Assembly: GCF_000341355.1 (NCBI RefSeq)
Contig: NC_020300.1
Location: forward strand, 1,054,001-1,118,000
Direction of reading: 5' to 3'
DNA: 64,000 nucleotides
Source of the DNA: Bartonella australis AUST/NH1
GTDB taxonomy: Bacteria > Pseudomonadota > Alphaproteobacteria > Rhizobiales > Rhizobiaceae
The notes under the pieces are model-generated. The model was not told where the DNA came from and searched no databases. It saw only the letters and a program-made list of their open reading frames with translations. Below, piece by piece: positions 52,261 to 61,962 of the stretch. The first letter of the stretch is position 1. Each line of letters opens with the position of its first letter. The position numbers and the translations under genes were made by a program.

Positions 52261-52734
52261 TTAAGCGTAGTGAATCTTAATGATTTCGTAATTATGCGCA
52301 CCACCTGGTGCGTTCACTTCAATCACGTCGCCTTCTTGCTTTCCGATAAGCGCGCGCGCAATGGGCGAAGAAATAGAAATTTTACCGGTTTTCACATCAG
52401 ATTCTTGATCACCAACAATCTGGTAAACCTTTTCTTCCTCAGTATCTTCATCCAAAAGCTTAATAGTGGCCCCAAATTTAACTTTGTCTCCTGAAAGGCG
52501 AGAAACATTAATAACTTCAGCCCGTGCAATATAATCCTCAAGCTCATTTATACGCCCTTCATTATGGCTTTGTGCTTCTTTAGCAGCATGATATTCAGCA
52601 TTTTCTGACAGATCGCCGTGCGCACGTGCCTCAGAAATCGCCTCAATAATCCGTGGCCGCTCTTGTTGCTGACGCCAACGCAATTCCTCTTTGAGACTTT
52701 CGAAACCGGCTTTAGTCATTGGAAACTTTTCCAT
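52261..52734 (-). CDS. greA: Transcription elongation factor GreA
   Basis: GreA rescues backtracked RNA polymerase by stimulating transcript cleavage. The 157-residue protein has the N-terminal coiled coil ([33 protein letters not shown] with the acidic tip) and a C-terminal FKBP-like domain ([34 protein letters not shown]). Length is typical. It is followed 6 bp later by lpcC. Confidence 0.97.
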   Translation of the reverse strand: MEKFPMTKAGFESLKEELRWRQQQERPRIIEAISEARAHGDLSENAEYHAAKEAQSHNEGRINELEDYIARAEVINVSRLSGDKVKFGATIKLLDEDTEEEKVYQIVGDQESDVKTGKISISSPIARALIGKQEGDVIEVNAPGGAHNYEIIKIHYA

Positions 52735-53636
52735 GATCTGTCCCTTTCTTTTCTATGAAAGATCTTAATAAAAATACAAAAAACAGACTCCAAAATCACT
52801 TTTGGAACCCGAGAACCACGACCGCCTTTTATTATATAGTACAGAAACCCTATTTTCCATACAAAAAATAAAGGAGCATCCTCCGACCATTATCAAAATT
52901 AAATTTTTATTTTAGATCGAAAATATTTAATTGAATCCTTATGGCAACCAACTCACAAAAAGGAAAATTCACCACAATTTTAAATTTAACACATTGCGCA
53001 AAAACAAAAAAATATATTTAAAAGAAGATTATAAAAAAGTGAATCAATTTCCAGGATTTTGGCACTCTATTTCTATAACGAAATAACAATTTAAATTGTA
53101 AATAATATAGAATCAAAAAACAACGTATTTTGTATCATAACTTAATATTCGATGTATAATAGCAACCGACCTCTTAATATATTGGCATCTTCCTACGCCC
53201 AAAGGTGCGACTTTACGTTAAACTAATGATGATTTACGGGCAGGTTAAGCATCATTTTACGACCATTTTCTTCAAGACTAAAGAGGAACTCTTTAATGTA
53301 TATACGGCGTTCATGCGCAATAAGCAGCACCATATAACTATAAATTATATATATTTTGCTTATTTTCTGAATATTATTGCCTATGATTTCATTTCCACCG
53401 GCCATATTACCTCAGATGAGCTCAGTTTTCACCGAAAATAGCTGCTACCCCCCCCACAACAACAAGCATCCGTCATAAAGAATAGGAAATACAGAACAAG
53501 CGCCGCTGCAATGTAAATAGAAAATAAAAAGAATCAAAAGAACGCTATTAAAGTGTTCCCCGTAACAAATGAAACACAAAATTCTTTCATCTTTCTCTTG
53601 TTATACCAAAATGACTGTATAAAATATGTCTTTATA
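52735..53636. other. Divergent control region of greA and uvrB
   Basis: About 900 bp, very AT-rich, with a C8 run at 53448-53455. A 78-codon frame (53205-53441) is composition-driven and not supported. No convincing SOS box was found by eye. Confidence 0.4.
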
Positions 53637-56003
53637 ATGTCGCACCAGAAACCTAAGATAACTCCGAAACAAGTTAATCAAGCGTCCCGTGGAGCGCCGA
53701 TGGGTCGTGCTGCGGCTATTAAGAAGCATTCCGCTGCAAAATTGGATCCAGTTACAGAGCTTTGTGCCTCTACTGAAACCAGCGCTCTTACATCTAAAAA
53801 AAAGGTCAATAATGTTACAAGGACGGTTGAAGCTCTTACTGCACTTATTACTTCAGAAAATCCCCTTTTTAAAAATGGTGTGTTATGGACACCGCACCGT
53901 CCTGTTCATCCCCAAAAATCTGAAGGCGGTATTCCATTTCAGGTCCAAGCACCCTTCGAACCTGCAGGCGACCAACCCACAGCAATTCAGGCTTTGGTCG
54001 AAGGAATTGAGAAAAATGAGCGTACTCAAGTGCTTTTGGGTGTTACGGGATCAGGAAAAACCTATACAATAGCTAAAGTTATTGAAAAAACGCAGCGCCC
54101 TGCCCTTATCTTAGCGCCCAATAAAACTCTAGCAGCACAGCTTTACGGAGAATTTAAAAGCTTCTTCCCTCACAATGCAGTGGAATATTTTGTCTCTTAT
54201 TACGATTATTACCAGCCGGAAGCCTATGTTGCGCGCTCTGACACTTATATTGAAAAAGAATCCTCTATCAACGAGCAGATAGACCGCATGCGCCATGCCG
54301 CAACACGCGCCGTGCTTGAGCGCGATGACGTTATTATCGTCGCCTCCGTATCCTGTATCTACGGAATTGGTTCTGTAGAAACTTATACTGCTATGACATT
54401 CCAAATGCAAACAGGCGATAAACTGGACCAAAGACAATTATTGGCCAACTTAGTCGCTCAACAATATCATCGACAGGACAATCACTTCACCCGCGGTTCT
54501 TTCCGCGTCCGAGGCGATACGATTGAAATTTTTCCTGCACATCTTGAAGACCGCGCTTGGCGTATTTCATTATTCGGTGAGGAAATTGACATGATTACTG
54601 AATTTGATCCCTTAACAGGACAAAAAACAGGTAATCTTCAATCTGTTAAAATTTACGCTAATTCGCATTATGTAACGCCACGGCCAACATTAAACCAGGC
54701 GATAAAATCGATTAAAATAGAATTAGCTCAACGCCTCAAAGAACTGAACTCCGCCGGTCGTCTTTTGGAAGCACAACGCTTAGAGCAACGCACGATATTT
54801 GATTTAGAAATGTTGGAAACAACCGGCTCCTGTCCCGGGATCGAAAATTATTCACGCTATTTAACAGGCAGGAAGCCTGGAGAGCCCCCTCCTACCATGT
54901 TTGAGTATATTCCTAACAACGCTCTGATTTTCATCGATGAAAGCCACGTAACTATCCCCCAAATTGGCGGTATGTATCGAGGCGACTTCCGACGAAAAGC
55001 AACCCTGTCGGAATATGGATTTCGCCTCCCTTCATGCATGGATAATCGTCCTTTACGCTTCGAAGAATGGGACGCTATGCGCCCGCAAACTATTGCTGTT
55101 TCTGCAACACCTGGACACTGGGAAATCGAACAATCATGTGGTGTTTTTGTAGAACAAGTCATCCGCCCAACAGGGCTCATTGACCCACTAACAGAAGTTC
55201 GCCCGGCGCGTACACAGGTTGATGACCTCGTGGATGAAATTCGCAAAACAATCAAAAAAAATTATCGGACATTGGTAACCGTTCTGACCAAACGTATGGC
55301 CGAAGACTTAACTGAATATCTCCACGAACGAGATATTCGTGTACGCTATATGCATTCTGATATTGATACATTAGAGCGTATTGAAATTCTACACGATTTG
55401 CGACTTGGTACCTTTGATGTTTTGGTCGGTATTAACCTGCTGCGAGAAGGCCTGGATATCCCAGAATGTGGTTTTGTTGCCATACTAGATGCTGATAAAG
55501 AGGGTTTTTTACGCTCAGAAACCTCACTTATTCAAACAATTGGACGAGCCGCACGGAATGTAGATGGCCGAGTTATCCTTTATGCAGACACAATCACCGG
55601 CTCCATGGAACGCGCCTTACAAGAAACAAAACGACGCCGAAAAAAACAAACAATTTACAATGAAGAGCACCACATCACTCCAAGCAGCGTCAAAAAAAAT
55701 ATTGACCATATTCTTGATGCGACTGGCGAAACTAACTACATCCGCGCAAATATCTCTAATTTAAGTACACAAAGCGATATAGCCGGTCACAATTTAGCCA
55801 ACCGTATACAGTATCTTGAAAAACTAATGCACGAAGCAGCCGCCGATCTCAACTTTGAAGAAGCAGCCCGCTTTCGTGATGAAATCAAACAGTTACGACA
55901 AATGGAATTAACTATCGCCGACGATCTCTTAACGCACAATAACGAATTTCCCATCAGCGAAAATCACGAAGAAATCAAATCTTTTCACAAGACTAAGTCG
56001 TAA
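53637..56003 (+). CDS. uvrB: Excinuclease ABC subunit UvrB
   Basis: UvrB is the damage-verifying helicase of nucleotide excision repair. Features: Walker [13 protein letters not shown], the damage-probing beta-hairpin [20 protein letters not shown], the helicase motif [38 protein letters not shown], and a C-terminal UVR motif ([20 protein letters not shown]). The open frame extends to a GTG at 53553, but I place the start at ATG 53637 ([12 protein letters not shown]), giving 788 residues with the extended N-terminus usual in rhizobial UvrB. Confidence 0.97.
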   Translation: MSHQKPKITPKQVNQASRGAPMGRAAAIKKHSAAKLDPVTELCASTETSALTSKKKVNNVTRTVEALTALITSENPLFKNGVLWTPHRPVHPQKSEGGIPFQVQAPFEPAGDQPTAIQALVEGIEKNERTQVLLGVTGSGKTYTIAKVIEKTQRPALILAPNKTLAAQLYGEFKSFFPHNAVEYFVSYYDYYQPEAYVARSDTYIEKESSINEQIDRMRHAATRAVLERDDVIIVASVSCIYGIGSVETYTAMTFQMQTGDKLDQRQLLANLVAQQYHRQDNHFTRGSFRVRGDTIEIFPAHLEDRAWRISLFGEEIDMITEFDPLTGQKTGNLQSVKIYANSHYVTPRPTLNQAIKSIKIELAQRLKELNSAGRLLEAQRLEQRTIFDLEMLETTGSCPGIENYSRYLTGRKPGEPPPTMFEYIPNNALIFIDESHVTIPQIGGMYRGDFRRKATLSEYGFRLPSCMDNRPLRFEEWDAMRPQTIAVSATPGHWEIEQSCGVFVEQVIRPTGLIDPLTEVRPARTQVDDLVDEIRKTIKKNYRTLVTVLTKRMAEDLTEYLHERDIRVRYMHSDIDTLERIEILHDLRLGTFDVLVGINLLREGLDIPECGFVAILDADKEGFLRSETSLIQTIGRAARNVDGRVILYADTITGSMERALQETKRRRKKQTIYNEEHHITPSSVKKNIDHILDATGETNYIRANISNLSTQSDIAGHNLANRIQYLEKLMHEAAADLNFEEAARFRDEIKQLRQMELTIADDLLTHNNEFPISENHEEIKSFHKTKS

Positions 56004-56619
56004 TCAAAATAGACCAACTAGAGATACCTTGTCCCAAATATCCTCAAACAAGAAAAATTTTTCGCAAGATACAACGAGAAAAACTAGGTACACCTAAATC
56101 AGAAAGTCACCCTAATTCGCCTCCGACTTTGTACATAAAGTTACTCGAGTGCAAATGCAGCTAACAAATAAAACCGTCCTTCAACAGATAATCATCCTAA
56201 ATGTCGATAATGTATCCAAGTTCAAAATACACAAAAACGGATAAGATATACCCCATATTGTTCCTATTATTTGGCAAAAATAAGCAGTTTTTAACTTCTT
56301 TTAGACCGTTTTTGGTAAAAAAATGACATAAGAATACAGATTTTATGAAGAAAACTCTTGTCAAATATTTTCTTTTCAAGCAATCTTTCCTTGTTCAAGC
56401 ACATTATGAAACATCGGAAAGATATAAAAAACCACCTAAAAGTAAAAGCGCTTCTAATTTCTAACTTAGCGAAAACGAATAAACAAAGTGCTTTCCGAAT
56501 GTCAGAAACTGCTTGGATATACCGTTTTGCATACGGTATGGTACATGACGTAGACATTCGAAAATAAGTTGTATTTTACTATCTGCCTTCACAAAGGCAA
56601 TCAAATAAGGAAAAATTCT
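56004..56619. other. Intergenic region upstream of csp gene 2
   Basis: No supported gene. Overlapping small frames on both strands are composition-driven. The right part may be a long 5' untranslated leader, as in other cold-shock genes; ATACCGTTTTGCATACGGTAT near 56519 contains an 8-bp inverted repeat (ATACCGTT/ATACGGTAT region) that could form a hairpin. Confidence 0.35.
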
Positions 56620-56835
56620 ATGGCTCAAACGGGCGAAGTAAAATTTTTTAATAGCAACAAGGGTTTTGGTTTCATTAAGCCCGACGATGGCAGCGCTGAT
56701 ATCTTTGTTCACATTTCTGCCGTCCAAGCTTCAGGTCTTACCGGATTAAGCGACGCACAAAAAGTATCGTTCGACGTAGAACCTGACAATCGCGGAAAAG
56801 GACCAAAAGCTGTAAATATCAGCGTTGTGAGTTAA
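56620..56835 (+). CDS. Cold-shock domain protein 2 (CspA family)
   Basis: A 71-residue cold-shock domain with KGFGFI (RNP1) and IFVHISAV (RNP2). The open frame starts at 56569, but AAGGA lies 7 nt before ATG 56620 and the product then begins MAQTGEVKFFN as in the family. It is the intact copy of a duplicated unit; a dead copy lies about 1.12 kb downstream. Confidence 0.92.
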   Translation: MAQTGEVKFFNSNKGFGFIKPDDGSADIFVHISAVQASGLTGLSDAQKVSFDVEPDNRGKGPKAVNISVVS

Positions 56836-56856
56836 GCTGGATATATTGCATTTCTC

Positions 56857-56881
56857 AAAATCGGGTCTTTGGCCCGGTTTT
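56857..56881 (+). terminator. Rho-independent terminator of csp gene 2
   Basis: AAAATCGGG/CCCGGTTTT, 9 bp with one G-T, loop TCTTTGG, ending in T4. A near-identical copy occurs at 57974-57998, part of the tandem duplication. Confidence 0.8.
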
Positions 56882-57017
56882 ATTTCGCGCTCCTGTCATC
56901 ATTCTCCGCTAAAATTTCTTTTTTTGGTCTGACCAGTATAGAATTTTGAGCTGTCTGCACTATATTAGTATAGGGAGTTGTAGAACGCGGATAAATAAGT
57001 TCATTAAGGAGTGTTTT

Positions 57018-57581
57018 ATGAAAAAATTGACCAAATTAGCGGCACTATCGGCGGTATCGACTGCGATTATTTCCGCACCGCTAACCGCAGCGCTGGCCTA
57101 TGACGGGTACAGTACAAAAAAAACAACAGAAAGCTCCCATATTACCAGCAATTACCATCATCAAATACAGGGCCAGCAGAATCGCTATTCGGGGCATAGT
57201 CGCGTCCATAGCGAACAAGAAACGCACCGTCGTACTGAACGCAGAGTAGAGAGCCGCGTCCGTGAACGTGAACGCCGCGTGAGTCACAGTAGCAATGTCA
57301 ATATGGGAGGTGTTTTAGCAGCGGGCGCTGTGGGCCTCATCGCGAGTGCGATTATCGGCAACGTTCTAAGCAAAAAGCAGCAGCCAAAGGTTGTTTATCA
57401 AACTCGACCGCAAAATCAGGTAACTTATCAAGGACAAGCAACAACGCACCAACTTGCTCAGCAACGGGGGGCTAACTGGCTTGAATACTGCACGAAAAAA
57501 TACAAAACATTTAACCCCGAAACGGGTACTTTTCGGGGCAATGATGGCTTAAATCACGTCTGCCGTGCCCCAGTGCAGTGA
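57018..57581 (+). CDS. BA14K-family secreted protein, copy 1
   Basis: A 187-residue protein from ATG 57018, chosen because AAGGAG lies 6 nt upstream; the frame opens at 56946. It has a signal peptide (KLAALSAVSTAIISAPLTAALA), a basic Q/H/R-rich middle (RRTERRVESRVRERERR), a glycine/alanine hydrophobic segment (GGVLAAGAVGLIASAIIG) and a C-terminal BA14K motif (YCTKKYKTFNPETGTFRGND). The Brucella 14-kDa BA14K protein is an immunoreactive lectin-like antigen. Copy 2 is at 58139. Confidence 0.85.
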   Translation: MKKLTKLAALSAVSTAIISAPLTAALAYDGYSTKKTTESSHITSNYHHQIQGQQNRYSGHSRVHSEQETHRRTERRVESRVRERERRVSHSSNVNMGGVLAAGAVGLIASAIIGNVLSKKQQPKVVYQTRPQNQVTYQGQATTHQLAQQRGANWLEYCTKKYKTFNPETGTFRGNDGLNHVCRAPVQ

Positions 57582-57645
57582 TGCTGTGATCCATTTCAGC
57601 AGCATTAAAAATCCTACTTTAAAGCGGAGTTTTGTGTGTTTATTT

Positions 57646-57737
57646 TCAAATTCCCTGCAGAAAAAGGGGACGTCGTTTTCGTTGTTTAGCTGATTCCCAG
57701 ACTTTCTAGGCCTTACAGCCAGAGCTAAAGCTGGCAT
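57646..57737 (-). pseudogene. Duplicated 3' fragment of the metallo-hydrolase gene
   Basis: The minus strand matches the last ~85 bp of the gene at 58738-59382: both end in codons for FLQGI, with GCTA(T/A)...AACG upstream in register. It has lost reading frame and the rest of the gene. It shows the duplication breakpoint lay inside the hydrolase gene. Confidence 0.65.
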
Positions 57738-57773
57738 CACCGCCTAAGAGCGGGGGCTTTTACTTAACAGCGG

Positions 57774-57954
57774 GGACTGTAGTTTTATTAAGTCTAATAA
57801 CGATGAGGTTGTCTGTTCTCTTTGCCTGTACTTCCGCTACCCAAACTTCGGATTTTACCGAATTAAGCGACGCGTGAAAAGTGTCGTTCAGTACAGAATC
57901 TGACTACCGGACGAAGGAATGAAACTCTTAAATACCCGGTGTGACGGGTTGAGG
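57774..57954 (+). pseudogene. Dead cspA-like copy
   Basis: The stretch ACCGAATTAAGCGACGC, then AAAGTGTCGTTC, aligns with csp gene 2 (ACCGGATTAAGCGACGC, AAAGTATCGTTC), but CAA has become TGA and further stops and indels follow. It is followed by the same terminator as the intact copy. It lies about 1.12 kb after csp gene 2. Confidence 0.85.
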
Positions 57955-57973
57955 TGGACGCGCTGTATTCTTC

Positions 57974-57998
57974 AAAACTGGGTCTTTGGCCCAGTTTT
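57974..57998 (+). terminator. Duplicated terminator after the dead csp copy
   Basis: AAAACTGGG/CCCAGTTTT, perfect 9 bp, loop TCTTTGG identical to the one at 56857. Compensating changes (CGGG/CCCG to CTGGG/CCCAG) have kept the stem paired although its gene is dead. Confidence 0.8.
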
Positions 57999-58138
57999 AT
58001 TTTGTACCGCTATAATTATCCTCAACTAAACAGCCCCTTTTTTCGTTCTGCTTGCGTACAACTCAAAACCGTTCAGGCTATATTCAGCTTAGAGCGTGTA
58101 AAGTGCGAGTAAATATAAATTCACCGAGGAGTGTTGTT

Positions 58139-58690
58139 ATGAAACAATTGATTAAATTAGCGGTGTTCTCAGTAATATCAACTGCGATCATTTCAGCACC
58201 GCTGACTACAGCATCAGCCTATAGTGAATACTATTATCGGCTGCAAAATCCCCCACATTATCGTTCAACATCTCACTACATTTCCAGCGATCATAGAATA
58301 CATCATCATCATTATCGTCATACTGAGCGCCAAGTGAATTATAACGTTCATAAATATTACGTGGAGCGTAATAACGCAGGTGATGCTTTAGTAGCGGGCG
58401 TTCTTGGCTTTGCTGTGGGTGCAATTCTTAGTGAGGCTCTGAAAAAACCGCAGCAACCAGAAATTATCTATCAGGTCCAATCTCCAAGTCAGGTAATTTA
58501 TCGACAACTCCCGCAAACTCAGGTAATTTACCAAGTACAGCCAACAACGACGTACCAAATTACCTCACAGCCACAAGAAGTAAGTTGGCTTCAATACTGC
58601 ACGCAAAAATACCGTACATTTAACCCGCAGACAGGCACTTTCCGGGGCAGTGACGGCTTAGATCATTTTTGTCGTGCCCCGTTACAATAA
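58139..58690 (+). CDS. BA14K-family secreted protein, copy 2
   Basis: A 183-residue paralogue of the protein at 57018. ATG 58139 is preceded by GAGGAG; the frame opens at 58052. Signal peptide KLAVFSVISTAIISAPLTTASA is almost the same as copy 1, while the middle has diverged to a His/Tyr-rich segment (SDHRIHHHHYRHTER) and QVIYQVQ-type repeats. The C-terminal BA14K motif (YCTQKYRTFNPQTGTFRGSD) is conserved. Intact in both copies, in contrast to the csp partner, so both may be expressed. Confidence 0.85.
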   Translation: MKQLIKLAVFSVISTAIISAPLTTASAYSEYYYRLQNPPHYRSTSHYISSDHRIHHHHYRHTERQVNYNVHKYYVERNNAGDALVAGVLGFAVGAILSEALKKPQQPEIIYQVQSPSQVIYRQLPQTQVIYQVQPTTTYQITSQPQEVSWLQYCTQKYRTFNPQTGTFRGSDGLDHFCRAPLQ

Positions 58691-58707
58691 TTTCTTTGAT
58701 GACACCC

Positions 58708-58731
58708 AAAACCCGCTTTGGAGCGGGTTTT
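58708..58731. terminator. Bidirectional terminator between BA14K copy 2 and metallo-hydrolase
   Basis: AAAACCCGC/GCGGGTTTT, perfect 9-bp stem with a 6-nt loop, 17 nt after the BA14K stop and 7 nt beyond the convergent hydrolase stop. A degraded copy is seen near 57607-57635. Confidence 0.85.
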
Positions 58732-58737
58732 CGTGTA

Positions 58738-59382
58738 TTAAATTCCTTGGAGAAAGGGATTATAGCGGCGTTCATAGCCTATTCGGCTTCCTGGGCCATG
58801 GCCGCAAATAAAGCTGACGTCATCTCCTAATGGCAGAATTTTTTGCTTAATAGATTTTATTAATTCTTCATGAGAGCATAACGGAAAATCAGTCCGCCCG
58901 ATAGAACCACGAAATAATACATCACCTAATAGTGCAAAGCGTTCTTTCTCGTTAAAATAAATAACGTGGCCGGGAGAATGCCCTGGTGTATGAAAAACAT
59001 TAAACATATGTCCGGCACAATCAACGCTAAATCCATCTTCCAACCATTGATCAGGCGCACAAACGCGTGCATCGCTCATACAATAGCTTTTTGCCATTTC
59101 AGTAACATTATCCATCACTGGCTTATCGGCGCAATGTGAACCGATAATTGGGACATCAAGTGCTTCCTTCGCTTGCATCGCCGCCCCCACATGATCAATA
59201 TGACCGTGTGTTATCCAAATAGCCTCAACTGTAATACCCGCTTCTTGAATCGCCCCCTGAATTCGGGGCCAATCACCGCCAGGATCCACTAAAACACCTC
59301 GTTTACTTTCATCATCAAAAAGCAAAGTACAATTTTGCCGGAAAGGTGTAACTAAAATGATACGCGCGCTGAGATAACCCAT
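58738..59382 (-). CDS. MBL-fold metallo-hydrolase (glyoxalase II-like, YcbL type)
   Basis: A 214-residue metallo-beta-lactamase-fold protein. The binuclear metal motif is THGHIDHVG, with further ligands in FHTPGHSPGHVIYF, LLGDVLFRGSIGRTD and FICGHGPGS. It lacks the long C-terminal helical domain of classical GloB, fitting the shorter YcbL-like group with thioesterase or glyoxalase II activity. The substrate cannot be fixed from sequence. It converges on BA14K copy 2, and its 3' end is duplicated at 57646. Confidence 0.88.
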   Translation of the reverse strand: MGYLSARIILVTPFRQNCTLLFDDESKRGVLVDPGGDWPRIQGAIQEAGITVEAIWITHGHIDHVGAAMQAKEALDVPIIGSHCADKPVMDNVTEMAKSYCMSDARVCAPDQWLEDGFSVDCAGHMFNVFHTPGHSPGHVIYFNEKERFALLGDVLFRGSIGRTDFPLCSHEELIKSIKQKILPLGDDVSFICGHGPGSRIGYERRYNPFLQGI

Positions 59383-59528
59383 GGTATCCTTTCCTAATAT
59401 TAAACATTCTTAAGCTTATCGATAATGCTTCTTACCCCCATTATAGAGGATTTCCCGCCCGACAGCTTCATGCAATTATGCAAACTATACCTCTCGCGTA
59501 AATTAAATTTTTGTCAAGGTCTTGGGTA

Positions 59529-60120
59529 ATGAATAATCATATTCAAGTTTTACGCGATAATCCGCCTCGCCTTTTTGTGATTGATGACAATACCTGCATT
59601 AGCGATCTCTCATCTCAATTTCTTATTAAAAATGGGTTTCCTGTTTTTGTTTCCGCCAACTCTAACGGAGCTAGACGGTGACTTAAAAATTCAGATTTGA
59701 TCTTCTTATCATTGATGTAATGGTGTTTAATAAAAATAGCATCGATCTTACCCGATCGTTCCTCTAAACACAAAGAGCGTTCCCATTGTGATACTTATAG
59801 TTTTGTCAGAAACAAATAATCGTATTCACAGGCTAAAAGCAGGCATAGAGAATTATCTCGCTAAACTATTCAATCTTCGTGAACTTTTCACTTTGTAGCT
59901 TAAAAATCATTAAGTTGTCGAGCAAAGAGCGAGGAATGACGGCCATTTTTTCTGCACATGTAGGTGCACAATTGTGCACTATAAATCCGCAACAGGCGAC
60001 AGCAATATAAGCGAATATGCGATCAATGTAGAGATCAACTACCCGCGCCGTAAAACAGAAAAAACAAGCCAACTCCTATATAACTCCGGTATGCAAAATA
60101 TATTGGGAAACTCCCTCGCT
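59529..60120 (+). pseudogene. Dead OmpR-family response regulator
   Basis: The reading frame starts MNNHIQVLRDNPPRLFVIDD and keeps receiver-domain landmarks in shifting frames: SSQFLIKNGFPVFVSANSNG, then a stop; LIIDVMVFNKNSIDLTRSFL; VILIVLSETNNRIHRLKAGI; NYLAKLFNLRELF. Near the end INVEINYPRRKTEK and QNILGNSLAL resemble the winged-helix end (VDVQINRLRRKIE, QTVRGIGYRL). Much of the linker and DNA-binding domain is missing. It is clearly inactive. Confidence 0.8.
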
Positions 60121-60629
60121 TTAGCGCGTGGCGAAGATAATAAAAACGTCAAAAATTTCGATGCAAATACTCTTATACAAAATTTTCCGCCAATGCTCGT
60201 CTTCACCAGCACTAATTTTCTTACACCATCGGAGTTCGCGCAGGTTCGAGTGCGCCCGCATACCTGCCCTTTTGGCTAAAAACCTTGTATCAAAATCATT
60301 TTATTATGCAGACATTATCGAGCCAACAGCAGTATCTCAGCAAGAATCTTTTATCATTATCATTAGCAATGACTGACTGGATATTCATAAAGCCACGCAC
60401 TCAGAAATATTTAAACCATTTTTTCGACTTAATAAGGCACGAAACTGAAGCGCCAATAGAACGGATCTCGGCCTTTTTATTGCTCAAAACATAACCCATG
60501 ACCACGAAGACAATATTCGGTCAGAGGACGGCCTTTAAGAGGCTTGCGTGCCGCCGCTAATACCCCTCATGGGATGCGCTCGGAAAGTCCTCTGTAAGAA
60601 AAAATCGCAAAATAGTTTCACCAAATAAT
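60121..60629. other. Decayed region after the response regulator remnant
   Basis: No intact gene. A plus-strand stretch (about 60260-60490) reads ALLAKNLVSKSFYYADI and later HFFDLIRHETEAPIERISAF; by position it could be the relic of the partner histidine kinase, but the resemblance is weak. Confidence 0.35.
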
Positions 60630-61130
60630 CTAGGCGTTACCTACAGTTTCAAACAGAGCATATTGTAATGCTTTACGAGCGCTTTCGCCGGCCCAAGCAA
60701 CCATTTGAAAAGCAGCATAATGGCTTTCGCAAACTTTTAGTGCGTGTATTAGCAGTGTCTCAACCTGTATGTGGGATGGATGCGCACCACCAGCAAGAAG
60801 AAGGCCTTGCCGATAAATGACCGAATTATCCCCCCGCCAATAATCAAAATGTCCCAACAATAATTTCTCATTAATTGCCAACAATAAACGATTCACTTCC
60901 ATTGCCCGAGCATTTTCAATAGACAGATCAAATGCACAGGCTAAATGAAGAGCTTCTTGTTCTTCAATCCATGAAAAAGCAAGGCGATAATTAGCTCGTT
61001 TCCCTTCTACGCAAACGCTAATTTCATCTTTTACATTCCGCTCAAAAGACCAATCGTATTTATAGGCAATCTGTTCAATAAAATCGACCGGATGCTCTTC
61101 TCTTTTTATAGTGCTAAAGGCAAGCCTCAT
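60630..61130 (-). CDS. YbjN domain-containing protein
   Basis: A 166-residue cytoplasmic protein with the YbjN/secretion-chaperone-like fold: DFIEQIAYKYDWSFERN, LAFSWIEEQEALHLACAFDL and EVNRLLLAINEKLLLGHFDY. YbjN-family proteins are proposed stress or motility regulators in enterobacteria; the role in rhizobia is not established. It lies 340 bp after ubiK on the same strand. Confidence 0.8.
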   Translation of the reverse strand: MRLAFSTIKREEHPVDFIEQIAYKYDWSFERNVKDEISVCVEGKRANYRLAFSWIEEQEALHLACAFDLSIENARAMEVNRLLLAINEKLLLGHFDYWRGDNSVIYRQGLLLAGGAHPSHIQVETLLIHALKVCESHYAAFQMVAWAGESARKALQYALFETVGNA

Positions 61131-61431
61131 TATTATCCCTCGACGATGGTAAGAACACTATCAATACAGCATTAAAATTTATAACCGCAGGAGAACTTTT
61201 GCTACGATTAAAATCTTTACACCAAGCAAATACGCATAAAAAACACCGACGACACGCGATACAAAAAACTAAAATATTCTCTACGGTAATGCGCCTGATA
61301 AAGACAAAACGAATCACCGATCTTTTTCAGTCTATTGATACAATTTCATAGTGCTAGCCCCCTGATTCAAAAAAAATATTTTTTTGTAAAAAATAAATCA
61401 GCACTCTGCCCTAACAGACTCAGGATTAAGC
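61131..61431. other. Intergenic region between ybjN and ubiK
   Basis: No supported gene; a 67-codon minus-strand frame is not convincing. It holds the ybjN promoter side. Confidence 0.4.
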
Positions 61432-61463
61432 ATTTTTCGGCCTCGCGCACGATACCGAAAAAT
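61432..61463 (-). terminator. Hairpin immediately after ubiK
   Basis: ATTTTTCGG (61432-61440) and CCGAAAAAT (61455-61463), a perfect 9-bp stem, begins 6 nt past the ubiK stop. The T run is inside the stem. Confidence 0.5.
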
Positions 61464-61469
61464 TGGGGA

Positions 61470-61778
61470 TTATTTTTTTGAAGTTACAATCTCTTGCGCT
61501 GACTCTTGCACCGAAACCGTTTTAATTTTTTTACGGCTCTGTTCTTCTAAAGTGTCAACACGTTTTTTCAAATCAGCGTTTTCAGCACGTGCTTTAAGAA
61601 CCATTTCCTTGACCACTTCCAATTCTTCGCGTGAAACGAGATCGAGGTTATTAGCTATCTTCTCCACCTGCAAACGGAAAGCCGTCTCGGCCTCGCGCTG
61701 CACGCCTTGCGCGATACCAGCTGCATTCACTACTAATTTTGCTAATCCATCAAAAATACGGTTTGGCTCGTCACTCAT
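61470..61778 (-). CDS. ubiK: Accessory factor UbiK family protein
   Basis: A 102-residue protein (BMFP/DUF526 family). It starts with an amphipathic region (RIFDGLAKLVVNAAGIAQGV) and ends in a coiled coil (VSREELEVVKEMVLKARAEN, LKKRVDTLEEQ). UbiK helps assemble late ubiquinone-synthesis enzymes and binds lipid. It is divergent from lgt (184-bp gap). Confidence 0.85.
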   Translation of the reverse strand: MSDEPNRIFDGLAKLVVNAAGIAQGVQREAETAFRLQVEKIANNLDLVSREELEVVKEMVLKARAENADLKKRVDTLEEQSRKKIKTVSVQESAQEIVTSKK

Positions 61779-61962
61779 GAGGCTTTCCTTTAACTTCAGT
61801 CACAAACGCACTCCGGCGCATTCTATATGACACCTAGATACCGTACTCATCTTTTTGATCACCATCAACAGCGATAATCCGCCTTTCTCTAGCTTGACCA
61901 TTATATATCCATCTGGCATGTTCTAAAGATCATATAATTTTACAAATGTAAAGCGTCCACTT

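Noticed and set aside
53205..53441. 78-codon frame upstream of uvrB
   Set aside because: Overlaps another frame on the opposite strand, lies in very AT-rich DNA, has no clear ribosome binding site or recognisable family.
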